From an uncultured Pseudomonadota bacterium (GTDB taxonomy: Bacteria; Pseudomonadota; Gammaproteobacteria; Burkholderiales; Burkholderiaceae_C), in NCBI GenBank assembly GCA_900320815.1, contig ONTY01000083.1:1-6477 (forward strand): 6,477 nucleotides of DNA, given 5' to 3'. Positions within the stretch are counted from its first letter, which is position 1; every line of letters begins with the position of its first letter. The notes beneath the pieces were generated by a model. The model did no database searches. It was not told the DNA's origin and saw only the letters and a list, made by a program, of their open reading frames with translations. Shown here piece after piece: positions 1 to 4,514 of the stretch. The translations under genes and the position numbers were made by a program.

Positions 1-1
1 T

Positions 2-169
2 GCCCGCGGGCACGTAGATATGGCGGCTGCGCTCATTGACGCTGGCGCTGATGTGAATGCAGTAGACAAGTTTGGCTGGCCAGTGCTGTTGCACGCAGCG
101 CGGCGCGGGCGGGTGGATATGGTGAATTTTTTGCTGGGAAAAGGAGCAAGGCCGCTGGAAATGCATTGA
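2..169 (+). CDS. Ankyrin-repeat protein, C-terminal fragment
   Basis: This open frame enters from the left edge of the window and ends at TGA 167-169, giving the last 55 residues of a longer protein. Two ankyrin-like units are visible. One reads ARGHVDMAAALIDAGADVNA and matches the usual helix-turn-helix consensus G-x-x-x-x-x-x-L-L-x-x-G-A-D-x-N. It is followed by a second unit with HAARRGRVDMVNFLLGKGA. Ankyrin repeats mediate protein-protein contacts and occur in bacterial cytoplasmic, periplasmic and secreted proteins. The N-terminus and any signal peptide lie outside the window, so location and partner cannot be judged. The gene converges on hslR, with only 27 bases between the two stop codons, and no convincing terminator is visible there. 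The family call is firm; the function is unknown. Confidence 0.85.
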   Translation, partial: ARGHVDMAAALIDAGADVNAVDKFGWPVLLHAARRGRVDMVNFLLGKGARPLEMH

Positions 170-196
170 GGCTTGCAGCCCATTTTTTCAATTGGT

Positions 197-637
197 TTAT
201 GGCATTTCTGCCGACCAGCGTTTGCCCCACCCGGGGCGTGGGCTGGCTTGCTGGGCGCGCTGCAGGGCGCGGCGGTCGCGTTTGGTGGGGCGGCCACGCT
301 GAATGGCGAGCGCCGGTTCGGGCGCCAGGCGCCGCGCAGCGGCGGCGGCTTCACGGGCGGCACGGCTTTCGGGTGTTTCTGCGTAGAGCAGCTGCGCTTC
401 GGCGGCGGGGCCGCGCCGGGTACCAAGCGCCAGCACTTGCACCTCGCGCACTATGCCGCCGTTTTGGCGCAGGGTGAGCATGTCGCCGGGCTTGACGTCG
501 TGCGCGGGTTTGGTGGGTTTGCCCGCCAGCAGCACGCGCCCCAGCACGACTTCATCGGCAGCAAGAGCGCGAGTTTTATAAAAACGCGCCGCCCACAGCC
601 ATTTATCAAGGCGCTGGCGCAGCAGAGGTTCAGCCAT
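197..637 (-). CDS. hslR: Hsp15-type S4-domain RNA-binding heat-shock protein
   Basis: The 146-residue product matches the Hsp15 (HslR) family; the E. coli protein has 133 residues. The S4 RNA-binding domain occupies about residues 8-60 and opens with RLDKWLWAARFYKTR. It continues through a basic helix and strand with VLLAGKPTKPAHDVKPGD. The C-terminal third is rich in Arg and Ala (RPTKRDRRALQRAQQ), as in other Hsp15 tails. In E. coli, Hsp15 binds stalled 50S subunits that carry nascent chain-tRNA and helps recycle them after heat stress. The start at 637 was chosen because the conserved domain begins eight residues later. The frame stays open far upstream, but only as the antisense of thiD. 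The leader is pyrimidine-rich and has no Shine-Dalgarno sequence. The gene is divergent from thiD. Confidence 0.92.
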   Translation of the reverse strand: MAEPLLRQRLDKWLWAARFYKTRALAADEVVLGRVLLAGKPTKPAHDVKPGDMLTLRQNGGIVREVQVLALGTRRGPAAEAQLLYAETPESRAAREAAAAARRLAPEPALAIQRGRPTKRDRRALQRAQQASPRPGWGKRWSAEMP

Positions 638-676
638 GTTGGATGGAGAAAAATACAGCTTTGAAAACAAAGCAGT

Positions 677-682
677 ATTATA
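677..682 (-). promoter_or_regulatory. Possible -10 box for hslR
   Basis: On the minus strand this is a perfect TATAAT, 40 bases upstream of the hslR start, in the spacer between the divergent genes hslR and thiD. It would give a leader of about 33 bases. No good -35 hexamer lies 16-18 bases upstream. A heat-shock sigma promoter was considered, but its elements are not visible. The call rests on the -10 match alone. Confidence 0.3.
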
Positions 683-703
683 GGCGCCGTGCCGGTAGTT
701 TTT

Positions 704-1585
704 ATGATGATGATGCAAGAGAACCAGACTCCCTCCGCGCCACTGCGCGCGCCACTGCGCCTGCTCACCATTGCGGGCAGCGACAGCGGTGGCGGCGCGG
801 GCATTCAAGCGGATTTGAAAACATTTGCCGCACTGGGCTGTTATGGCATGAGTGCCGTAGCGGCGCTCACCGCGCAAAATACGTTGGGAGTGGAAGGTAT
901 TTACAGCGTGCCACCATATTTTCTGGGAGCGCAAATTGACGCCGTTGCTGCCGATATTGGTGTGGACGCCGTAAAAATCGGGATGCTGCACTCGGCGGCG
1001 CTGATTCGTGAAGTGGCGCGCGCCTTGGGTCGCCATGCGTTCGCGCCCGTTGTGCTGGACCCGGTGATGGTCTCGGCCAGCGGTGCTCGGCTGATGGAGG
1101 CGGGCGCCGAGCAGGCACTGGTGCAGCTGCTGTTTGCGCGCGCCGATGTCATCACCCCCAACCTGGACGAGGCTGCGCTGCTGCTTGGGCGCGAAGTGTG
1201 TGGCGTGCCCGACATGCCAGCTGCCGCGCAGGCGCTGCTGGCGTTTGGCGCGCGTGCTGTGCTGCTCAAAGGCGGGCACCTGCCGGGCGCGGAGGTGTGC
1301 GACTTGCTGGCGCGTCCAGGTGCGCCCACGCTGATGCTGCGTGCGCCGCGCGTGCCCACGCGCAACCTGCACGGGGCGGGCTGCACGCTCTCGTCGGCGC
1401 TGGCGGCGCACCTGGCACAGGGGCTGGCGCTGGAAGATGCAGTGCGTGCGGCGTGCGACTTCACGCACCGCGCCATTGAAAACGGCGCCACCTGGCGCGT
1501 AGGTGCGGGCATCAGCCCGCTGGACGTAGGCTTTGCGCCGCGCGCCACGCTCTCGCAACCACTGAAAAAAATCATGAAAAACTAG
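704..1585 (+). CDS. thiD: Hydroxymethylpyrimidine/phosphomethylpyrimidine kinase
   Basis: ThiD phosphorylates 4-amino-5-hydroxymethyl-2-methylpyrimidine and then its monophosphate, making the pyrimidine diphosphate used for thiamin phosphate synthesis in the cytoplasm. From 704 the product has 293 residues, against about 266 in E. coli. Ribokinase-superfamily motifs appear in order: TIAGSDSGGGAGIQAD at residues 22-37, GCYGMSAVAALTAQNT at 45-60, KIGML at 91-95, VLDPVMVS at 117-124, DVITPNLDEA at 148-157, LLKGGH at 187-192, and the anion-hole segment HGAGCTLSS at 223-231. Cys227 stands where other kinases of the fold have the catalytic Asp. Many ThiD proteins have GTGC rather than GAGC here. 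The start is uncertain: four ATG codons run in tandem from 704 to 715, GTG 689 is also in frame, and the ribosome-binding site is weak (GGTAG at 694-698). No other thi gene is in the window. Confidence 0.95.
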   Translation: MMMMQENQTPSAPLRAPLRLLTIAGSDSGGGAGIQADLKTFAALGCYGMSAVAALTAQNTLGVEGIYSVPPYFLGAQIDAVAADIGVDAVKIGMLHSAALIREVARALGRHAFAPVVLDPVMVSASGARLMEAGAEQALVQLLFARADVITPNLDEAALLLGREVCGVPDMPAAAQALLAFGARAVLLKGGHLPGAEVCDLLARPGAPTLMLRAPRVPTRNLHGAGCTLSSALAAHLAQGLALEDAVRAACDFTHRAIENGATWRVGAGISPLDVGFAPRATLSQPLKKIMKN

Positions 1586-1639
1586 CGCGCTGCCCGCATA
1601 TATTCAGGACTGCAGTGCTATTTTCCCTGATAAATGACA

Positions 1640-1656
1640 CATGCGCGGCGCGCATG
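1640..1656. promoter_or_regulatory. Perfect 17-bp palindrome, possible operator
   Basis: The sequence CATGCGCG-G-CGCGCATG has 8-bp arms around one central base, with every pair matched. It lies 62 bases upstream of the flavodoxin-like gene. It contains a T-N11-A core (T1642 to A1654), the pattern bound by LysR-type regulators, and several flavodoxin and quinone-reductase genes are under such control. No regulator gene lies next to it in the window. It has no T-tract, so it is not an intrinsic terminator for thiD. The operator role is inferred. Confidence 0.4.
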
Positions 1657-1705
1657 CCGGAGCGCACAATGGCGCAGCAGGCGTATTGCCTGGACAGCGA
1701 GATAC

Positions 1706-1710
1706 AGGAG
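1706..1710 (+). promoter_or_regulatory. Ribosome-binding site that sets the flavodoxin start
   Basis: AGGAG lies 8 bases before ATG 1719. It is the only strong Shine-Dalgarno match seen before any gene in this window. It favours the start at 1719 over the in-frame ATG at 1641, which falls inside the palindrome. Confidence 0.8.
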
Positions 1711-1718
1711 TTTTTGCC

Positions 1719-2201
1719 ATGAGCCAAAAATTGGTTGCGTATTTTTCCGCCACCGGCAGCACAGCGCGCGTCGCGCACCGGCTGGCGCGTGCCATTGATG
1801 CCGAGTTGTATGAAATCAAAGCTGCGCAGCCGTACAGCGCCGCTGATTTGAACTGGCACGACAACGGCTCGCGCAGCACGCTGGAGATGGCAGATAAAGC
1901 GGCGCGCCCGGCGCTGGCAGATCACAATGCGCCCGTGGCAGCGGCGGATATTGTTTACCTTGGCGCGCCCATCTGGTGGTCGGTGCCGCCGCGCATTATC
2001 AATACATTTTTGGAAGCATACGATTTTGAGGGCAAAACCGTGGCATGTTTTGTCACCTCTGGCGGCAGCAGCGCCAGCGCCGTTGTTTCTGCCGTGCACC
2101 CCAGCGCGCCGGGCGCGCATTTCACGGCAGCGCGGCGCTTTTCTGCCGGAGCGGGGGACAAGGAATTGCAACAGTGGGCAAAAGCCGCAGAAGCCGTTTG
2201 A
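1719..2201 (+). CDS. Small flavodoxin-like FMN protein
   Basis: The 160-residue product has the short flavodoxin fold. The first strand and phosphate-binding loop read LVAYFSATGSTARVA at residues 5-19; S10, T12, S14 and T15 correspond to the T/S-x-T-G-x-T FMN phosphate site. Later comes YLGAPIWWSVPPRIINTFLE at residues 80-99, typical of the stand-alone flavodoxin family resembling Pfam Flavodoxin_4. A GKTVACFVTSGGSS strand and loop lies at about residues 105-118. Such proteins carry electrons or act as FMN-dependent reductases in the cytoplasm, but the substrate cannot be read from sequence. No signal peptide is seen. The gene is 133 bases downstream of thiD and is probably transcribed separately, given the palindrome in the gap. 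No terminator is visible after it. Confidence 0.85.
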   Translation: MSQKLVAYFSATGSTARVAHRLARAIDAELYEIKAAQPYSAADLNWHDNGSRSTLEMADKAARPALADHNAPVAAADIVYLGAPIWWSVPPRIINTFLEAYDFEGKTVACFVTSGGSSASAVVSAVHPSAPGAHFTAARRFSAGAGDKELQQWAKAAEAV

Positions 2202-2257
2202 AAATAACACTGTAGGCGGGACAAGAATATGAAGGAAAAGGCGCTGCACCAGAGAAA

Positions 2258-2410
2258 ATGATTCACGCGGCGCTTGGCACATCAGGTGATGGCAGCGTGA
2301 ACAGGATGAAGTCGGCTTTATTTATGTGCAATCCAGCATGCTGTGAAGCTGTTGCACACATCCAGCAGGTTGTTTCTCACACCTTCCTCTTTTACCAGCG
2401 ACGCCATTGA
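2258..2410 (+). CDS. Doubtful small ORF, 50 residues
   Basis: A short frame opens at ATG 2258, behind the purine-rich AGAGAAA, and ends at TGA 2408. It encodes a Cys-containing peptide with MCNPACCEAVAHIQQVVSH in its middle part. I do not recognise a family. It overlaps, in a different frame, the upstream extension of the next small ORF. The two could be halves of one frameshifted gene, or both could be chance. It has no signal peptide or membrane segment. Sequence here looks less GC-rich than in the neighbouring genes. Confidence 0.2.
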   Translation: MIHAALGTSGDGSVNRMKSALFMCNPACCEAVAHIQQVVSHTFLFYQRRH

Positions 2411-2420
2411 GACAGCAACA

Positions 2421-2588
2421 ATGCTTGGTCAGCGCCTCGTCCTCAGTGACGGCCAGCGCCTGGTGCGGCTGATGACTCGCTGCGGCGTGGGCTGCTGCGG
2501 GGAAGAGGAGACACTGTTCATCAAGAAAATCGACGAGGATCTCTTTGAGGAGTCGGGCAGCTTCACTCCCCATGCTGCGCTGCACTAA
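2421..2588 (+). CDS. Hypothetical small ORF upstream of greA
   Basis: From ATG 2421 this frame encodes 55 residues and ends at TAA 2586. The frame is also open back to GTG 2343, which would give 81 residues. No clear ribosome-binding site precedes either start. The peptide starts MLGQRLVLSDGQRLVRLMTR, which contains a near-duplicate GQRLV unit mirrored in the DNA as two imperfect copies of about 24 bases. It then has CGVGCC and an acidic stretch KKIDEDLFEES. I do not recognise a family. The stop codon lies inside the proposed -10 box of greA, and the opposite strand is also open here (2322-2573). It may be a small gene, a pseudogene remnant or chance. Confidence 0.3.
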   Translation: MLGQRLVLSDGQRLVRLMTRCGVGCCGEEETLFIKKIDEDLFEESGSFTPHAALH

Positions 2589-2591
2589 AAT
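2563..2591 (+). promoter_or_regulatory. Putative sigma-70 promoter of greA
   Basis: A -35 element TTCACT (2563-2568; 4 of 6 to TTGACA) and a -10 element TAAAAT (2586-2591; 5 of 6 to TATAAT) are separated by exactly 17 bases. Transcription would begin near 2598, about 8 bases before the terminator hairpin in front of greA. The -10 box overlaps the stop codon of the small upstream ORF. Confidence 0.55.
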
Positions 2592-2605
2592 AGTCGCTTC
2601 TTCAT

Positions 2606-2646
2606 GCCGCCGGGCGCCCCTGTGCCTCCGGCGGCTTGTCTTTTTT
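2606..2646 (+). terminator. Intrinsic terminator/attenuator in the greA leader
   Basis: GCCGCCGG (2606-2613) pairs perfectly with CCGGCGGC (2628-2635) around a 14-base loop. The U-rich tail TTGTCTTTTTT (2636-2646) follows directly. The T-tract ends only 20 bases before the greA start, so polymerase starting at 2563-2591 would have to read through it to express greA. It may instead, or also, end transcripts from the upstream ORF. With the promoter just before it, it would release a leader RNA of about 48 bases. Confidence 0.75.
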
Positions 2647-2666
2647 GAAGCAGAAAGAGCAAGCAA

Positions 2667-3152
2667 ATGTCCTCCACCACGCCCCTGACCCGTCGCGGCG
2701 CCGAGCGCCTGAAAGCCGAGCTGCAGCGTCTGAAAACCCAAGAGCGCCCCGAGGTGGTGCGTGCCATCGCCGAGGCGCGCGCACAGGGCGACCTGAGCGA
2801 AAACGCCGAATACGACGCCGCCAAAAACCGCCAAGGCTTCATTGAAGGGCGCATCCAGGACTTGGAGGGCAAGCTGGCCTCGGCACAAATCATCGACCCC
2901 GCCACGCTGGCGCCGCAAGCGCAGGGGCGCGTGGTGTTTGGCGCCACGGTGGAACTGGAGGACGAGGACTCCGGCAAAAGCGTGACCTACCAAATCGTGG
3001 GCGAGGACGAGGCCGACGTCAAACACGGTCTGCTCAATGTGCTCAGCCCGCTGGCGCGCGCGCTCATCGGAAAGGAAGAAGGCGATACGGCGCAAGTGCA
3101 AGCATCCGGCGGCACACGCAGCTACGAAATCGTCAGCGTGCGCTACGAGTAA
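2667..3152 (+). CDS. greA: Transcription elongation factor GreA
   Basis: The 161-residue product matches GreA (158 in E. coli). GreA enters the secondary channel of RNA polymerase and stimulates cleavage of backtracked transcripts. The N-terminal coiled coil covers about residues 1-78. Its acidic tip lies in [13 protein letters not shown], where D42 and E45 correspond to D41 and E44 of E. coli, the residues that place Mg2+ at the active site. The C-terminal FKBP-like domain, about residues 85-161, includes [11 protein letters not shown] and ends [11 protein letters not shown] modest ribosome-binding site, AAAGAG (2654-2659), precedes ATG 2667. The gene appears to be transcribed alone from its own promoter through a leader terminator, with a strong terminator 171 bases downstream. 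In many related genomes carB lies just upstream; here it does not. Confidence 0.97.
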   Translation: MSSTTPLTRRGAERLKAELQRLKTQERPEVVRAIAEARAQGDLSENAEYDAAKNRQGFIEGRIQDLEGKLASAQIIDPATLAPQAQGRVVFGATVELEDEDSGKSVTYQIVGEDEADVKHGLLNVLSPLARALIGKEEGDTAQVQASGGTRSYEIVSVRYE

Positions 3153-3322
3153 AGCGCCCTGCCTACACCCGCAGCGTCAACCTGGCGCAGCCCTTTCAGA
3201 GGCGAGGCAGTGCACGCGCACTGACGGAGAAAAATTGCTGCTGAAAAAATATGCAGACAAAATCACGACAAAATCACCAAGTTGGCCGCAATTGACAATT
3301 GCAGCCAAAGGCACACAAGCGC

Positions 3323-3352
3323 AAAGCCCCTTTTTTACCAAGGGGCTTTTTT
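3323..3352 (+). terminator. Strong intrinsic terminator after greA
   Basis: AAAGCCCCTT (3323-3332) pairs with AAGGGGCTTT (3340-3349) around a 7-base loop, and the T-tract runs to 3352. The matching A-tract on the left arm means it could work in both directions. It lies 171 bases past the greA stop, leaving an unusually long untranslated 3' end that contains a smaller hairpin (CAGTGC/GCACTG, 3208-3223). Confidence 0.88.
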
Positions 3353-3409
3353 GCAGAGCGCTGCGGACGATTCAGAAGCAGCCCATATCATGCTGTGAAG
3401 AACCCTATA

Positions 3410-3457
3410 GTATCTCTTTGATACCCGCAATATTTGCGGGCTGCATAGCGTGCAGCC
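3410..3457. other. Cluster of three adjacent stem-loops
   Basis: Three perfect inverted repeats lie nearly end to end. GTATC/GATAC spans 3410-3424 with a 5-base loop. CCCGCAA/TTGCGGG spans 3424-3440 with loop TAT. GGCTGCA/TGCAGCC spans 3439-3457 with loop TAGCG. They share only one or two bases at each junction. An alternative outer stem, ATACCC (3421-3426) with GGGTAT (3461-3466), would break the first two hairpins and keep the third. A run of seven T follows at 3479-3485, with only a weak 4-bp stem just before it. TATAGT (3406-3411) resembles a -10 box but has no -35. It could be a small RNA, a leader structure or a protein-binding region. Confidence 0.4.
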
Positions 3458-3594
3458 ACAGGGTATATGAGTCCTGCCTTTTTTTGTGCGCCCTTTTGCG
3501 GCAGCGCAACATACAACTGCGAATTTTTGCACAGATGCCCGCCGCACGTGCGCAAAGGCACGCATCCTGCTGCAGCAGCGGCACACAATCTGCT

Positions 3595-3612
3595 TTTGTT
3601 ATTGATAACAAA
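3595..3612. promoter_or_regulatory. Inverted repeat upstream of thioesterase, possible operator
   Basis: TTTGTTAT-TG-ATAACAAA has perfect 8-bp arms, is AT-rich in a GC-rich neighbourhood, and lies 36 bases before the thioesterase start. Its right half, GATAACAA (3604-3611), recurs as a direct copy at 3639-3646, just before the ATG. This is the size and place expected for a repressor site, but no regulator is encoded nearby. It has no T-tract typical of a terminator. Confidence 0.4.
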
Positions 3613-3647
3613 CTCCTAAACACACAGTTACATCAACGGATAACAAC

Positions 3648-4190
3648 ATGCCCGCTCACTTGCACGCCATTGCCAATCAAAGCGCACGCGCCAATATGCC
3701 TGGCGACGAATTGCCCCACGACCACGAACTCGTACTGCGCGTGATGGCCACACCAGCTGACGCCAATATCAACGGCCACATCTTTGGCGGCTGGCTCATG
3801 GCTCAAGCCGATATGGCCGCAGCCGTGCTGCCCGCACGCATGGCACAGGGGCGCATCACAACCGTTGCATTCAACAATTTCCTCTTCAAGCAGCCAGCGC
3901 ACCCGGGCGACGTGCTTTCTTTTTATGCGCGTATGCTGCACGTGGGCAACAGCTCCATGACAGTGCATATTGCCATTTACGCTGAATACCTCACACGCCA
4001 GGGACATTTCCTGAAAGTGGCAGAAACCACCGTGACCTACGTCGCCATTGACGAGCAAGGCCGCCCGCGCTCTGTGCCACGCCCTCAGCAGGCGGCACAG
4101 CTGCAGCCCTACATGCCGCCGGTAGCAGAAAACGAGTCGGAAAAAAGGCCGGCGAAACGCTTTGACACCGAGATGAGCGCGCTGGCCTGA
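3648..4190 (+). CDS. YciA-type acyl-CoA thioesterase (hotdog fold)
   Basis: The 180-residue product has the single hotdog domain of YciA and related acyl-CoA thioesterases, which hydrolyse acyl-CoA to free acid and CoA. The core covers about residues 27-145. It includes RVMATPADANINGHIFGGWL (31-50), QGRITTVAFNNFLFKQPAHP (67-86), GDVLSFYARMLHVGNSSMTV (87-106) and the strand VAETTVTYVAIDEQGRPR (124-141). YciA proteins usually read NGDIFGGW, with the Asp taken as catalytic; here it is His44, codon CAC, one base from GAC. D55 in the helix (MAQADM) is kept. About 35 residues follow the core and form a polar tail without a recognisable domain. The ribosome-binding site is weak (GGA, 3638-3640). The gene stands alone, closed by a terminator at 4220-4248. 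The fold is certain; activity and chain-length preference are not. Confidence 0.88.
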   Translation: MPAHLHAIANQSARANMPGDELPHDHELVLRVMATPADANINGHIFGGWLMAQADMAAAVLPARMAQGRITTVAFNNFLFKQPAHPGDVLSFYARMLHVGNSSMTVHIAIYAEYLTRQGHFLKVAETTVTYVAIDEQGRPRSVPRPQQAAQLQPYMPPVAENESEKRPAKRFDTEMSALA

Positions 4191-4219
4191 ACACCACCAG
4201 CCCCCCCACCACCGCACAG

Positions 4220-4248
4220 AAACAGCGCCTCTGCAGGCGCTGTTTTTT
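4220..4248 (+). terminator. Intrinsic terminator after thioesterase
   Basis: AAACAGCGCCT (4220-4230) pairs perfectly with AGGCGCTGTTT (4235-4245) around the loop CTGC, and the T run ends at 4248. It lies 30 bases past the thioesterase stop codon. The reverse direction has only a short T-tract, so it mainly serves the plus strand. Confidence 0.9.
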
Positions 4249-4250
4249 CG

Positions 4251-4495
4251 CCCTTCCATCGAATACCCCTGCATATAACATTTTATTATCGGCATAAAAA
4301 GCCGGCAATCAAATGTATTTGATGAGAGTATGTTGTAGGGGCAAGCCCTGTGGTTGCCCTGAAGTGGCATGCATGAGGCGAAGGGCAGGCGCAGGGGGCT
4401 GCCCTTCCAATGGTTGTTGCATGTTTTGGAAGGGTATTGTGTGGCTGCCGGCAATAAAAGCCGGCGATGGCGGGCATTCTGTCAGGGTATTCCGT
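4251..4495. repeat. Palindrome-dense mosaic repeat, possible MITE- or REP-like element
   Basis: This non-coding stretch between convergent genes has an ordered set of repeats. GAATACCC (4261-4268) and GGGTATTC (4485-4492) form an inverted pair near the ends. A 20-base direct repeat, CGGCATAAAAAGCCGGCAAT (4290-4309), recurs at 4449-4468 with 17 of 20 bases matching. Between them lie a perfect inverted repeat ATCAAAT/ATTTGAT (4308-4323), a hairpin GGGCAA/TTGCCC (4339-4359), a 9-bp hairpin GAAGGGCAG/CTGCCCTTC (4380-4407), and a competing 8-bp stem CCCTTCCA/TGGAAGGG (4402-4434). CCCTTCCA also occurs at 4251-4258. No transposase is present and no target-site duplication is clear. It looks like a small non-autonomous repeat; copies elsewhere in the genome cannot be seen from here. 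Confidence 0.5.
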
Positions 4496-4514
4496 CTGCG
4501 GTGAGAGGTGAATG

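Larger units (their letters stand above)
3353..3647. other. Non-coding spacer between greA terminator and thioesterase
   Basis: These 295 bases hold no convincing gene. A frame open from 3037 to 3744 runs through the greA terminator and ends inside the thioesterase gene, so I treat it as chance. The spacer holds the three-hairpin cluster (3410-3457), a T7 tract (3479-3485) and an inverted repeat (3595-3612). No complete sigma-70 promoter was found for the thioesterase gene. Confidence 0.6.

Noticed and set aside
638..1558. Long minus-strand frame that would extend HslR to 453 residues
   Set aside because: It is the antisense of thiD. The Hsp15 domain begins right after ATG 637, and the extension has no recognisable domain. 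GC-rich genes often leave such open antisense frames.
901..1575. Second minus-strand ORF of 224 residues over thiD
   Set aside because: It is rich in Ala, Ser and Arg, shows no motif, and lies wholly within thiD, whose motifs are all intact on the plus strand.
2322..3101. Minus-strand ORF of 259 residues over greA and the upstream spacer
   Set aside because: Most of it is the antisense of greA. Only the part at 2322-2573 lies outside, and it has no ribosome-binding site or motif.
3292..3297. Perfect TTGACA -35-like hexamer
   Set aside because: No -10-like hexamer lies 16-18 bases downstream, and the greA terminator follows within 30 bases.
3037..3744. Plus-strand ORF of 235 residues from inside greA to inside the thioesterase gene
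   Set aside because: It runs through the greA terminator and overlaps two well-supported genes in other frames. Its translation has no recognisable domain.
4447..4466. GCCGGC-AATAAAA-GCCGGC as an argB terminator
   Set aside because: On the minus strand no T-tract follows the stem, so it is treated as part of the repeat block instead.
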